Positions 1 through 8,589 of a DNA stretch of 53,384 bases are shown here, piece after piece (the first letter of the stretch is position 1; the number at the start of each line of letters is the position of its first letter). Under the pieces are notes generated by a model. It worked only from the letters and a program-made list of their open reading frames with translations, did no database searches and was not told the origin of the DNA. The position numbers were made by a program, and so were the translations under genes. This stretch comes from Bacteroidaceae bacterium. Lineage in GTDB: Bacteria; Bacteroidota; Bacteroidia; Bacteroidales; Bacteroidaceae. The stretch covers positions 1 through 53,384 of the forward strand of contig JAGAAS010000067.1 of NCBI GenBank assembly GCA_017615125.1, given 5' to 3'.

Positions 1-171
1 ACCTTGAACTATGACATCGATGAGATACGCAGCCAGATGATTACCTGCAGTTGCTCGCAAGGACGTACAAGACGGCTGCCCTTACCGTTTGAACTAAGAA
101 GAGGAATGTTTTCAATCTTCTTGTCTAAATTCTTGTTAAAATACATCCGTATCTCAGAAAAATTTCTGTAG
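1..171 (+). pseudogene. Decayed duplicate of the 5' end of fbp
   Basis: Positions 1-73 match 1529-1602 of the intact fbp downstream almost exactly. There is one missing base after position 39 and one substitution at 56. After position 73 the copy seems to have lost 12 bases between two AGAC direct repeats and then diverges. The missing base shifts the frame, and the shifted frame runs to a stop at 169-171. The start codon would lie just left of the window. It is therefore a truncated, frameshifted fragment and not an expressed phosphatase. Confidence 0.75.
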
Positions 172-176
172 CTTTG
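169..176 (+). promoter_or_regulatory. Possible -7 element for the lipoprotein gene
   Basis: TAGCTTTG matches the Bacteroidota -7 consensus TAnnTTTG. No clear TTG lies at the expected -33 distance. It would give a leader of about 155 bases before the ATG at 340. Confidence 0.3.
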
Positions 177-269
177 TCATCGGTTATCGTGGGATAAACT
201 TTCGGATTCCTTTATATGGAAATGTAAATCACCCATATAGGTGCTGAAAAATCTCGGATTACCAAGTTA

Positions 270-302
270 TTAGACAACTCTCTTGTCCGAACAGGTGTCT
301 AA
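270..302. repeat. Short inverted repeat upstream of the lipoprotein gene
   Basis: TTAGACA (270-276) and TGTCTAA (296-302) are perfect inverted repeats separated by 19 bases, about 40 bases before the lipoprotein start. It could be an operator or a leader hairpin. There is no T-run, so it is not an obvious terminator. Confidence 0.35.
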
Positions 303-339
303 GTTCATTATGATTGGGTAATTTTAAAATGACATTATT

Positions 340-1335
340 ATGAAAAAAGTATCATTCAGTTTTTTGCTTCTTTGCGCTATGGCCTTGATGAGTACCAGTT
401 GCAGCGAAGAGAACAACGACAACAACGGCAACAACGTGGAGCCGGAGGTCAAGACCGGAGCTATGGCTTTGGGCAACAACACAATGGACATCGTTTCCGC
501 ACAAGCTGTCACCTATGATCAACGGCACGCTATCGTACTCTCCTCCAAAGAGATGACAGCTACCAACAATGATGGTATTGCTATTATCTTTGATGGCGAA
601 ATTGTTCCCGGCACCTACAGTATTGGCAACACGCGCAACGACCAGGTTGCTGGTCCTGTTGTGGTTGGTTTCCACGAAGTCAATCTCGGTGACCTTCCCT
701 TTATCATGGGTGCCGACAGCCTTTACTTTGGAGACACCTACTTTTGGATGAACGGTTTGCTCTCAGTCACCGAAGTCAATGGCACGTACACGGTAGTTCT
801 GTCGCAATGCATGGGCAGCAACTCCAAAAGCCAAACTATCCAGCTGGCTCTCAACTTCCGCGGCTCGTTGCAGCCATACACCTTCGACGTGAACAATAAG
901 TTCAAGATCAAGCATATCGAGAGTCCCATAGGTCTGGCTGGCCTCGTCTCGCTTGATGGTCTGAGTTCCCTGGGCCTTGACGTGAAATCAATGCTTTTCA
1001 TGTCTGCCAATCGTAAGCGTTTCTTCATCGTCAGCTATCTGGGTGGACAGCTCGTTGACGGGGAGTATAACTTAGGCTACCTCGGCACTCCTTATTTGCC
1101 CTTGTTCCCTTGTGTGCATGTGGCCCTTGATGGTGACTTCTGGACCTTCCAGCCCCAAACGGGCTATATCGCCAAAAGCGGTACATTGAAGGTTACCTCC
1201 AACGACGACGGCACCAAGACTGTTGTCATGGAAAATCTGAAGCTGAAGAATGTGGAACACGACAGCGAGTTTTTCTTCCCTATCATTGACGGCTCGCTAC
1301 AGTATCATGGCTATATGTTCGAGCTGGCGCTATAA
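340..1335 (+). CDS. Surface-exposed lipoprotein of unknown function
   Basis: The 331-residue product starts with a lipoprotein signal peptide (MKKVSFSF, hydrophobic core) ending in a lipobox, with the lipidated cysteine at residue 21. The residues after the cysteine (SEEN, then Asn/Asp-rich) resemble the acidic export tag that places Bacteroidota lipoproteins on the outer face of the outer membrane. The rest looks beta-rich with regular Gly-Thr-Tyr turns. I recognise no catalytic motif or named domain. The gene is transcribed alone: a strong terminator follows and fbp has its own promoter. It sits exactly between the decayed fbp copy and intact fbp, so it may have arrived in the event that duplicated the fbp 5' end. 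Confidence 0.85.
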   Translation: MKKVSFSFLLLCAMALMSTSCSEENNDNNGNNVEPEVKTGAMALGNNTMDIVSAQAVTYDQRHAIVLSSKEMTATNNDGIAIIFDGEIVPGTYSIGNTRNDQVAGPVVVGFHEVNLGDLPFIMGADSLYFGDTYFWMNGLLSVTEVNGTYTVVLSQCMGSNSKSQTIQLALNFRGSLQPYTFDVNNKFKIKHIESPIGLAGLVSLDGLSSLGLDVKSMLFMSANRKRFFIVSYLGGQLVDGEYNLGYLGTPYLPLFPCVHVALDGDFWTFQPQTGYIAKSGTLKVTSNDDGTKTVVMENLKLKNVEHDSEFFFPIIDGSLQYHGYMFELAL

Positions 1336-1365
1336 GACATCATCGTCCGTCAGGCTGAATGAAAG

Positions 1366-1399
1366 AAACCGCTGCGATTTGCCTTGCAGCGGTTTTTTG
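1366..1399 (+). terminator. Rho-independent terminator
   Basis: A ten-base-pair stem AAACCGCTGC / GCAGCGGTTT (1366-1375 with 1386-1395) is followed by a T-run. It ends the lipoprotein transcript 30 bases after its stop. Confidence 0.9.
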
Positions 1400-1469
1400 T
1401 TTCCTTTTTTTAATCCTGAGATAGAAGACCGAGTGAGGAAAGTGTAAGTATAAGAAAAAGCCTATTCCC

Positions 1470-1500
1470 TTGGCCGTTATTGGAAAAACGCCTACATTTG
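1470..1500 (+). promoter_or_regulatory. fbp promoter
   Basis: TTG at 1470-1472 and TACATTTG at 1493-1500 are 20 bases apart, matching the Bacteroidota -33/-7 pattern. The expected transcription start lies about 15 bases before the ATG at 1523. Confidence 0.7.
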
Positions 1501-1522
1501 TCGGGTGAAGGAGAAATGACGT

Positions 1523-3556
1523 ATGAACACCTTGAACTATGACATCGATGAGATACGCAGCCAGATGGATTACCTGCAGTTGCTGGCAAGGACGTACAAG
1601 ACTGCTGCTGAGACGGCTACCGAGATAATCAACCTTGAGGCTATCCTGAATTTGCCGAAGGGAACCGAGCACTTCTTGGCTGACATTCACGGCGAGCACG
1701 AGGCTTTCGTGCATGTGCTGCGCAACGCCTCGGGCGACATCAAGCGTAAGATTGCCGATCTGCTGAGCGATGAGCTGGGGCAGAAGGAGCTTCGTGACCT
1801 CTGCACGCTCATCTACTATCCGAAGGAGAAGCTGCGCCTGATGCGCGAGGAGTCCGAGGGGCTCACCGACGAATGGTATCGTAGAACTATGCGCAGACTG
1901 GTGCTCATCTGTCGGAACATATCGTCGAAGTACACACGCTCGAAGGTGCGCAAGGTACTGCCCAAGGAGTTCAGCTACATCATACAGGAACTGCTCCACG
2001 AGTCGGAGGGTATGACGAACAAGAACCGCTATGTGAGTAGTATCATAGATACCATCATCGAGATAGGCGAGGCGGAAAACTTCATTGCTGCCATCTGCTC
2101 GGTGATACAGCACTTGGCTGTCGACAGGCTCCACATTGTGGGCGACGTGTTCGACAGAGGTGCTGGCAGCCATCGTGTGATGGATGCCCTTTGCGAGTAC
2201 CAGAACTTCGACATTCAGTTCGGCAATCACGATGTGCTGTGGATAGGTGCCGCCTCGGGTAACCGTGCCTGTATGGCCAACCTGCTGCGCATCTGCATGC
2301 GCTACGGCAACCTGGGCGTGCTGGAAGACGGCTACGGCATTAACCTGCTTCCGCTGGCTACCTTCGCTATGGAGGTTTACAGCGACGATCCCTGTGCCGA
2401 TTTTGGGCCTCGGCTCGACGAGGGCGTGACGCTCAGCGAGAAGACGCGCCGTCTGATAGCTCAGATGCACAAGGCTGTCACTGTGCTGCAGCTGAAGCTG
2501 GAGGCAGACATCATTCGGCGTCATCCTGAATACTGTATGGATGACCGTCTGCTGCTTGATAAGATTGACTTCAAGAAGGGTGCCTGTCGCATCGGCGGGC
2601 GCAACTACGCGATGACGGATATGTTCCTGCCTACCGTATCTCCCGATGATCCCTATCGTCTGAGCATCGAGGAGGAAGAGCTTATTGAACAGCTCGCACA
2701 TTCGTTCCGCACCTCAGAGAAGCTCTACAAACATATCCGCACACTGCTCGACAACGGCTCCATGTATCTTGTCTCCAACGGTAATCTGATGTACCACGCC
2801 TCGGTGCCCATGAATGCCGACGGCACGTTCCGCGATGTCGTCATCGAGGGAGAGCTGTTTCACGGACGTGCCCTCCTCGACCGTGTAGAGAAGGTTATCC
2901 GCGATGCCTATGCTGCAGCATCACGTCTCTCAGGCGTCGGCACATCGGCTCAGACTCCCGCACTCGCAAGCACGCTCACGGAGCAGGAACGCAACGACGT
3001 CGACTACACGTGGTATCTCTGGTGCGGCAAGGACTCGCCCCTCTTCGATAAGGACAAGATGGCTACCTTCGAACGTACGTTCCTGCGCAACAAGGCTGTT
3101 GCAAAGGAACGCAAGGGTGATTACTACACCTTCCGTAACGACCCAGAAGCTGTCGACCGCATCCTCAACGAGTTTGAGGTGAAAGGGCATCATCGGCACA
3201 TCATCAATGGGCATACCCCCGTGCATACCGCGAAGGGGGAGAGCCCGATGAAGGCAGGAGGCAAGTTGCTTGTCATCGACGGAGGCTTCTCCAAACCCTA
3301 TCATCGCGAGACAGGTATCGCAGGTTATACGCTTGTCTACCACTCACGCGGCATGCAGCTTGTTGAGCATCAGCCTTTCACCAGCACCGAGGATGCCATC
3401 AGACGCGGCACCGACATTCGTAGCACGCGCCATCTGGTAGAGATGCGCAGTCATCGGCTCCTCATCCGCGACACCGACAAGGGACGCGATATCATGCAGC
3501 GCATCGACCACTTGCGGCGCCTTCTCTTTGCCTATCGCGAAGGGCTTATTCGTTAG
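1523..3556 (+). CDS. fbp: Class III fructose-1,6-bisphosphatase
   Basis: Predicted to hydrolyse fructose 1,6-bisphosphate to fructose 6-phosphate in gluconeogenesis, in the cytoplasm. The 677-residue length fits the large class III (Firmicutes/Bacteroidota) enzyme and not the short class I enzymes. Metallophosphatase motifs are present: DIHGEHE (residues 54-60), GDVFDRG (about 207-213) and GNHD (about 233), with a later NGHTP motif. All supply metal ligands or catalytic residues in the calcineurin-like fold. The start is fixed by the promoter at 1470-1500. It is monocistronic, with terminators on both sides. A decayed copy of its first 80 bases lies at the window start. Confidence 0.95.
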   Translation: MNTLNYDIDEIRSQMDYLQLLARTYKTAAETATEIINLEAILNLPKGTEHFLADIHGEHEAFVHVLRNASGDIKRKIADLLSDELGQKELRDLCTLIYYPKEKLRLMREESEGLTDEWYRRTMRRLVLICRNISSKYTRSKVRKVLPKEFSYIIQELLHESEGMTNKNRYVSSIIDTIIEIGEAENFIAAICSVIQHLAVDRLHIVGDVFDRGAGSHRVMDALCEYQNFDIQFGNHDVLWIGAASGNRACMANLLRICMRYGNLGVLEDGYGINLLPLATFAMEVYSDDPCADFGPRLDEGVTLSEKTRRLIAQMHKAVTVLQLKLEADIIRRHPEYCMDDRLLLDKIDFKKGACRIGGRNYAMTDMFLPTVSPDDPYRLSIEEEELIEQLAHSFRTSEKLYKHIRTLLDNGSMYLVSNGNLMYHASVPMNADGTFRDVVIEGELFHGRALLDRVEKVIRDAYAAASRLSGVGTSAQTPALASTLTEQERNDVDYTWYLWCGKDSPLFDKDKMATFERTFLRNKAVAKERKGDYYTFRNDPEAVDRILNEFEVKGHHRHIINGHTPVHTAKGESPMKAGGKLLVIDGGFSKPYHRETGIAGYTLVYHSRGMQLVEHQPFTSTEDAIRRGTDIRSTRHLVEMRSHRLLIRDTDKGRDIMQRIDHLRRLLFAYREGLIR

Positions 3557-3571
3557 TGCCGCTCAAAACAA

Positions 3572-3605
3572 AAAGAAGGAGTCCTTGGGGCTCCTTCTTT
3601 TATAT
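3572..3605. terminator. Bidirectional terminator between fbp and the DUF4293 gene
   Basis: Ten-base-pair stem AAAGAAGGAG / CTCCTTCTTT (3572-3581 with 3591-3600). A-rich and T-rich flanks let it act for both converging genes. Confidence 0.85.
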
Positions 3606-3622
3606 AATAAGGTATTCTTATG

Positions 3623-4096
3623 TCAGTCGCGGAGGCGGAAGCTGTTACCCGAAGCGATAATCTTAGCTTCGGTGTGGAGTATGCTGCGGAACGACATGAA
3701 GTCGAGGATGATGGCTATCAGCGGCAGAATGGTTGTCCAGCTGGGAATGATGGTCGTGGAGCCTTCCTTCAAGATAAGGAGAAAGATGAGATAGACCACG
3801 TAGTATCCAGCCAGGAGGAGCATGTTGAAGACGAGCGTGCGCTTCTGGAGCGTGTAGTTCTGGAATGCGGCAATGAGAAGCACGAAGAGCTGTCCCACAG
3901 CTGCTGCGATGAGCAGCGCGCCCAGAGCCCAGGGGGAGGCGCTTGAATGATCGCCGTTAGCGTTCACCTGGAAGTTGGTGAGCGTCACATAGGTGCTGTC
4001 AGCATAGGTGATAGTCACGAGCGGGAAGCACAGGCAGACGATGAGGGCTGCCAATGCAAGCAGGACGAGGATGTGCTGGAGACGGATTTTCTTCAT
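3623..4096 (-). CDS. DUF4293 membrane protein
   Basis: A 157-residue integral membrane protein with four predicted transmembrane segments (about residues 7-27, 55-77, 88-111 and 117-136) and a loop of about 25 residues after the first. Length, segment layout and the basic C-terminus ending in an Arg-Leu-Arg-Asp tail fit the Bacteroidota-specific family DUF4293, whose function is unknown. It is the last gene of a leftward operon after bamD and the omega-like gene, starting 18 bases after the latter ends. That order is familiar from other Bacteroidales genomes. Assignment to the family is by recognition of the pattern, not by a search. Confidence 0.75.
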   Translation of the reverse strand: MKKIRLQHILVLLALAALIVCLCFPLVTITYADSTYVTLTNFQVNANGDHSSASPWALGALLIAAAVGQLFVLLIAAFQNYTLQKRTLVFNMLLLAGYYVVYLIFLLILKEGSTTIIPSWTTILPLIAIILDFMSFRSILHTEAKIIASGNSFRLRD

Positions 4097-4114
4097 CGGT
4101 AGAGAAGCCTTCGC

Positions 4115-4447
4115 TTAGAGGTTTTCCTTGTCCTTGGCAGGGTTGCGATAGTAGATCTTGTTGTCTAGGAATTCTTGCTCGGCAATGAGCGTGGGCTTGG
4201 GAAGGCGCTCGTAGAAACGCGAGATTTCAATCTGCTCGCGGTTCTCGAAGACCTCCTCCAAGTTGTCCTGGTTGGTGCTGAACTCGTCGAGCTTTCTCTT
4301 CAGCTCGTCCTTGATTTCAACAGCTATCTGGTTGGAGCGTTTGCCGAGGATGGCAACGGTTTCGTAGACGTTATCAGTGCCCTCGCGGAAGTCGTTCATG
4401 TTGCGAGTGACGGTGTTTGTGGGAGCGTTTGTCTTTTTGTAATCCAT
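4115..4447 (-). CDS. RNA polymerase omega-like (Rpb6-type) subunit
   Basis: A 110-residue protein starting MDYKKTNAP, with the core segment NVYETVAILGKRSNQIAVEI. In Bacteroidota this is the diverged omega/Rpb6 family, which stabilises the beta-prime subunit of RNA polymerase. The Arg-Ser-Asn-Gln segment corresponds to the conserved helix of omega. The open frame extends 29 codons further upstream, but those residues look like noise and would run into the end of bamD; the ATG at 4447 gives the family's usual N-terminus. It lies 37 bases downstream of bamD in the same operon. Confidence 0.85.
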   Translation of the reverse strand: MDYKKTNAPTNTVTRNMNDFREGTDNVYETVAILGKRSNQIAVEIKDELKRKLDEFSTNQDNLEEVFENREQIEISRFYERLPKPTLIAEQEFLDNKIYYRNPAKDKENL

Positions 4448-4484
4448 AATTATTGTTGTTTGATATTTCGTTCTGTCGTGTGTC

Positions 4485-5300
4485 TTAAAGCTTTTTGATT
4501 GCTTTCTGCGATTCGGAAAGAATCTTGTCGGCATCCTTCATGCGGGTGCTCTCGGGGAACTCGTTCTTGAAGGCGTAGTATTCGTCCACCGTGTCGCGGT
4601 AGCGGTCGAGCATCTTCTCCTTGACGCTCTCCTTGGCCATCGAGTACTTGGCCTTGAGGATGAGGAACGAGAGGTCCTCGCGGAACTTCGTGTAGGGATA
4701 GTCGTGCAGGGCGTTCTGCGAGGTGATGATACAGGCCTGGTAGTTGTTGCCCATGTAGTTGCCCAGGTCGTAGTAGAGAAGGGCAGAGCGGTATTCCTTT
4801 TCCACGAGGCGGTCCTGAAGAACGTAGAGGAGTCGCTGTACCTCGGGCTTGTAGGCCGACCTCGGGTAGAACTCGAGGAACACCTCAATCTCCGATATGG
4901 CTCGGATGGTGCTCGACTGGTCCAGTCGGGGGTCGGGGGTGTCGAGGAAGAGGGCTTTCACGGTGTGGAAGCGTGCCTCCTCGCTGTAGAGCCCTTTTGG
5001 GTAGGTCGAGCAGTACGTCTGCAGGTACTGCGCGGCAGTCACGTAGTCCTTCTGGTTATAGTAGCAGAGGGCAAGCATGTAGAGCGACTCCTCACCCGTC
5101 GCCGACCCTTTGAGGAAGGCGATGAGCTCTTCGAGCAAGGTCTGTGCATTGCTGTACTTTCCTTCGATGAAGTAAGCCTTCGCCATCTCGTACTTGTACT
5201 CGCGGTTCGATGACTTCTGCACCTTGGTGAAAGGTGTGCATCCCCCGAGACAGAGGCAGAGACAGAGGCTGAGGGTGGAAAGAAAGAATGCTTTTTTCAT
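4485..5300 (-). CDS. bamD: Outer membrane assembly lipoprotein BamD
   Basis: A 271-residue lipoprotein with a signal peptide ending in LCLGGC (cysteine at residue 21), followed by tetratricopeptide-like helical repeats (for example YKYEMAKAYFIEGKYSNA and LALCYYNQKDYVTAAQYL). It is the essential accessory lipoprotein of the BAM complex, which inserts beta-barrel proteins into the outer membrane, and acts from the periplasmic face. Length and repeat layout are typical. It is first in the leftward operon with the omega-like and DUF4293 genes. It is transcribed divergently from uvrB across a gap of about 130 bases that holds promoter elements for both. Confidence 0.9.
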   Translation of the reverse strand: MKKAFFLSTLSLCLCLCLGGCTPFTKVQKSSNREYKYEMAKAYFIEGKYSNAQTLLEELIAFLKGSATGEESLYMLALCYYNQKDYVTAAQYLQTYCSTYPKGLYSEEARFHTVKALFLDTPDPRLDQSSTIRAISEIEVFLEFYPRSAYKPEVQRLLYVLQDRLVEKEYRSALLYYDLGNYMGNNYQACIITSQNALHDYPYTKFREDLSFLILKAKYSMAKESVKEKMLDRYRDTVDEYYAFKNEFPESTRMKDADKILSESQKAIKKL

Positions 5301-5319
5301 CTTCTTCGGAAAAATCGGG

Positions 5320-5327
5320 CAAATTTA
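5320..5327 (-). promoter_or_regulatory. -7 element for bamD
   Basis: The minus strand reads TAAATTTG, a full TAnnTTTG match, 20 bases before the bamD start. No good -33 element was seen. Confidence 0.5.
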
Positions 5328-5413
5328 CGGATTCTTCCAGAATAATTCGCACTATTCTTCAAAAAAAACGTCAAAAACTCCTCTCATCTCACCTTTTTTA
5401 ACAAAATATCTCT

Positions 5414-5421
5414 TATTTTTG
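5414..5421 (+). promoter_or_regulatory. -7 element for uvrB
   Basis: TATTTTTG matches TAnnTTTG and lies 13 bases before the uvrB ATG, implying a very short leader. The -33 region is T-rich without a clear TTTG. Confidence 0.45.
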
Positions 5422-5434
5422 CATCCTGCTACCA

Positions 5435-7477
5435 ATGGAATTTGAGCTTATATCTGATTACCAGCCTACGGGCGATCAGCCCGAGGCTATTGCCCAGCTC
5501 ACCGAGGGCGTGCTGAGCGGTGTGCCTGCGCAGACTCTTCTGGGCGTGACGGGCTCGGGGAAGACGTTCACTATCGCCAACGTCATCCGCAACGTGGGAC
5601 GCCCGACGCTCGTCCTCAGCCACAACAAGACGCTCGCCGCGCAGCTCTACGCCGAGATGAAGGGGTTTTTCCCTCACAACGCCGTGGAGTACTACGTGAG
5701 CTACTACGACTACTACCAGCCCGAGGCGTACATCCCCGGCACCGACACCTACATCGAGAAGGACCTCGCCATCAACGAGGAAATAGACCGCCTGCGTTTG
5801 TCGGCAACGAGTGCCCTCCTCTCGGGGCGCAACGACGTTATCGTCGTCAGCTCCGTCAGCTGCATCTACGGCATGGGCAACCCTTCGGACTTCTACTCCA
5901 ACGTCATCGAGGTCTCCGCAGGGCAGAAGATGGACCGCAATGTCCTCCTGCGCCGCCTTGTCGACAGCCTCTATGTGCGCAACGACCTGGAACTCAACCG
6001 CGGGTGCTTCCGCGTGAAGGGTGACACCGTGGATATCTATCTTGCCTACAGCGACTCCATCATACGCGTGCAGTTCTGGGACGATGACATCGAAGCCATC
6101 GAGGAGGTGGACCCCGAGAGCGGTATGCGCATGACCACCTACGAGGCATTCAAGATCTATCCTGCCAACCTCTTTATGACGTCGCAGGAGACCACCCTGC
6201 GCGCCATCTACGAGATTGAGGACGACCTACGCGAACGTGTCGCCTGGTTCGAGCGCGAGGGACGTCCCCTCGAGGCTAAGCGCCTGCAGGAGCGCGTCAC
6301 CTTCGATATGGAGATGCTGCGCGAGCTGGGCCACTGCTCCGGCATCGAGAATTACAGCCGTTACTTCGACGGACGTCCTCCCGGCAGCCGTCCCTACTGC
6401 CTCCTCGACTTCTTCCCGAAGGACTTCCTCATGGTCATTGACGAGAGCCACGTCAGCGTGCCGCAGATCCATGCCATGTATGGCGGCGACCGTGCACGCA
6501 AGCGTAACCTCGTCGAGTACGGCTTCCGCCTTCCTGCCGCCTTCGACAACCGTCCCTTGAAGTTCGATGAGTTCGAGGAGATGGCCCGTCAGATTATCTT
6601 CGTCAGCGCCACCCCTGCCGACTACGAGCTCATGCGCAGCGAGGGCATCGTTGTCGAGCAGGTCATCCGCCCCACTGGGCTCCTCGACCCGCCCATCGAG
6701 GTGCGCTCGTCCGAAAACCAGATCGACGACCTTATGGAGGAGATACACGTGCGCAGCGGCAGGGGAGAGCGTGTGCTCGTCACCACTCTCACCAAGCGTA
6801 TGGCAGAAGAGCTCTCGGAGTACCTTCTCGATGCAGGCATACGCTGCAGCTACATCCACAGCGACGTCGACACGATGGAGCGTGTTACCATCCTCAGCGA
6901 CCTCCGCAAGGGCGACTACGACGTGCTCGTCGGCGTCAACCTCCTGCGCGAGGGTCTCGACCTGCCCGAGGTGTCGCTCGTTGCCATCCTCGATGCCGAC
7001 AAGGAGGGCTTCCTCCGCAACCACCGCAGCCTCACGCAGACGGCAGGACGTGCCGCCCGCAACGTCAACGGCAAGGTACTGATGTATGCCGACACCATCA
7101 CCGAGAGCATGCAGCGCACCATCGACGAGACCAACCGTCGGCGCGCCAAGCAGCTCGCCTACAATGCCGAGCACCACATCACGCCCACGCAGATCCGCAA
7201 GGCTGTCAGCGGCGCCTTCGCCCCTCAGGGTACGTCAGGTACGTCCGATGCCGGCTACGGCGACAAGTCCTCCGGCATACCGCGCGCTGCCGAAGATCCC
7301 ATCCTCATGCAGATGACACCTGCACAGCTCGAGAAGTCCATCCAGCGCACGCGCAAACTCATGCAGGAGGCCGCAGCCAAGATGGACTACAGCACGGCAG
7401 CCCACTACCGCGATGAGATGTTCCGCCTCCAGGCACTCCTTGAGGAAAAGAACAAAGAAGGAGAGACTTTTACCTGA
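5435..7477 (+). CDS. uvrB: Excinuclease ABC subunit B
   Basis: A 680-residue helicase-like subunit of the UvrABC nucleotide excision repair complex; it receives damaged DNA from UvrA and recruits UvrC. Visible features are the Walker A motif GVTGSGKT near residue 40, the beta-hairpin region YYVSYYDYYQPEAYIP, the DEAD-like VIDESH near residue 335, helicase motif VI in the QTAGRAARN segment, and a C-terminal UVR motif (about residues 635-670) for the contact with UvrC. A short Gly/Ser-rich insertion precedes the UVR motif. A 2-hydroxyacid dehydrogenase gene follows after nine bases and may be co-transcribed. Confidence 0.97.
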   Translation: MEFELISDYQPTGDQPEAIAQLTEGVLSGVPAQTLLGVTGSGKTFTIANVIRNVGRPTLVLSHNKTLAAQLYAEMKGFFPHNAVEYYVSYYDYYQPEAYIPGTDTYIEKDLAINEEIDRLRLSATSALLSGRNDVIVVSSVSCIYGMGNPSDFYSNVIEVSAGQKMDRNVLLRRLVDSLYVRNDLELNRGCFRVKGDTVDIYLAYSDSIIRVQFWDDDIEAIEEVDPESGMRMTTYEAFKIYPANLFMTSQETTLRAIYEIEDDLRERVAWFEREGRPLEAKRLQERVTFDMEMLRELGHCSGIENYSRYFDGRPPGSRPYCLLDFFPKDFLMVIDESHVSVPQIHAMYGGDRARKRNLVEYGFRLPAAFDNRPLKFDEFEEMARQIIFVSATPADYELMRSEGIVVEQVIRPTGLLDPPIEVRSSENQIDDLMEEIHVRSGRGERVLVTTLTKRMAEELSEYLLDAGIRCSYIHSDVDTMERVTILSDLRKGDYDVLVGVNLLREGLDLPEVSLVAILDADKEGFLRNHRSLTQTAGRAARNVNGKVLMYADTITESMQRTIDETNRRRAKQLAYNAEHHITPTQIRKAVSGAFAPQGTSGTSDAGYGDKSSGIPRAAEDPILMQMTPAQLEKSIQRTRKLMQEAAAKMDYSTAAHYRDEMFRLQALLEEKNKEGETFT

Positions 7478-7486
7478 TTATCTACT

Positions 7487-8452
7487 ATGAAAACTGTTGT
7501 TCTTGATGGCTATACCCTCAATCCTGGAGATCTATCGTGGGATTGGTTGGCAAACATAGGTGAGTACGAGGTATTTGAGCGCACCGCTCCTGCCGATGTG
7601 GCAAAGCGTCTGCGCGATGCCGATGCCGCGCTCACCAATAAAGTGGTGATCGACGAGTCTGTCATGTCCCTCCTGCCACGCTTGAAGTACATCGGTGTGC
7701 TGGCTACGGGCTATAATGTCGTCGACCTTGAGGCAGCGAAGAAGCGCCATATCGTCGTCACCAACATCCCCGCCTACAGCACCGACTCTGTGGCGCAGAG
7801 CGTCTTTGCTCTGTTGCTCGAGGTCACCAACCGTGTGGGGCACTATGCCGCCGCCAACAACTCCGCCGACGGCACGCCCAGCCGCTGGGCTCAGAGCATC
7901 GACTTCACGTGGCGCGACACCCCACTCACCGAGCTCTCCGGCAAGCTGTTCGGCATCGTCGGTATGGGCAGGATAGGACAGGCAGTAGCACGCATTGCAC
8001 AGGCCTTCGGCATGAAGGTGCAGGCTGTCACGTCCAAGCAGCAGGGTGAGCTCCCCCAGGACGTTGCCAAGGTAGACCTCGACACCCTGTTCCGCACCAG
8101 CGACGTCGTCAGCCTCCATTGCCCCCTTACGCCCGACACCCGCCACCTTGTCGATGCGAAGCGCCTGGCGCAGATGAAGCCCGCCGCCATTCTCATCAAC
8201 ACCTCGCGCGGCCCTGTCGTTGACGAAGGAGCCCTTGCCGAAGCCCTCCGAGCCGGCATCCTCGCCGCAGCATGCGTCGACGTGCTCGACCGTGAGCCCC
8301 CCGCTGCCGACTGTCCCCTCCTGTCGGCACCCCGCTGCTTCATCACCCCTCACGTCGCCTGGGCCACCGCTGAGGCTCGCCGCAGGCTCATGACTATCTG
8401 CCGTCAAAACCTCGAAGCTTTCGTCGACGGCAAGCCCGTCAATGTCGTGTAG
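7487..8452 (+). CDS. D-2-hydroxyacid dehydrogenase (glycerate dehydrogenase-like)
   Basis: A 321-residue NAD(P)-dependent dehydrogenase. The Rossmann motif GIVGMGRIGQ is at about residues 158-167, the substrate-binding arginine is in NTSRGPVVDE, and the catalytic Glu/His pair is in the DREPP and TPHVAW segments. The closest feel is glycerate dehydrogenase / hydroxypyruvate reductase, which interconverts hydroxypyruvate and D-glycerate, but the exact substrate cannot be fixed by eye. A glycerate kinase lies at 16 kb, which would use the same metabolite. The gene starts nine bases after uvrB. Confidence 0.9.
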   Translation: MKTVVLDGYTLNPGDLSWDWLANIGEYEVFERTAPADVAKRLRDADAALTNKVVIDESVMSLLPRLKYIGVLATGYNVVDLEAAKKRHIVVTNIPAYSTDSVAQSVFALLLEVTNRVGHYAAANNSADGTPSRWAQSIDFTWRDTPLTELSGKLFGIVGMGRIGQAVARIAQAFGMKVQAVTSKQQGELPQDVAKVDLDTLFRTSDVVSLHCPLTPDTRHLVDAKRLAQMKPAAILINTSRGPVVDEGALAEALRAGILAAACVDVLDREPPAADCPLLSAPRCFITPHVAWATAEARRRLMTICRQNLEAFVDGKPVNVV

Positions 8453-8476
8453 CCAGCTCGTTCTCTGCTTTCTCAA

Positions 8477-8512
8477 TAGCACTATTTAACCAAATCTGAC
8501 CAAATAGTGCTA
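8477..8512. repeat. Perfect 11-bp inverted repeat between convergent genes
   Basis: TAGCACTATTT (8477-8487) pairs with AAATAGTGCTA (8502-8512) around a 14-base loop. It sits between converging genes but has no T-run on either side, so it is either a weak bidirectional terminator or a binding site. Confidence 0.5.
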
Positions 8513-8589
8513 ATTGGGCGTTTTCCACCCCTGCGAGGCGTTTTGTCTGTTGTTCTGATGTGCTTGATGTGGCAAATGTGTTTGCCTGA

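Noticed and set aside
1340-2701. A leftward frame of 453 codons antisense to fbp
   Set aside because: It is a shadow of a well-supported fbp reading, with no recognisable domain or promoter.
6227-7177. A leftward frame inside uvrB
   Set aside because: UvrB is fully supported by motifs; the opposite frame has none.
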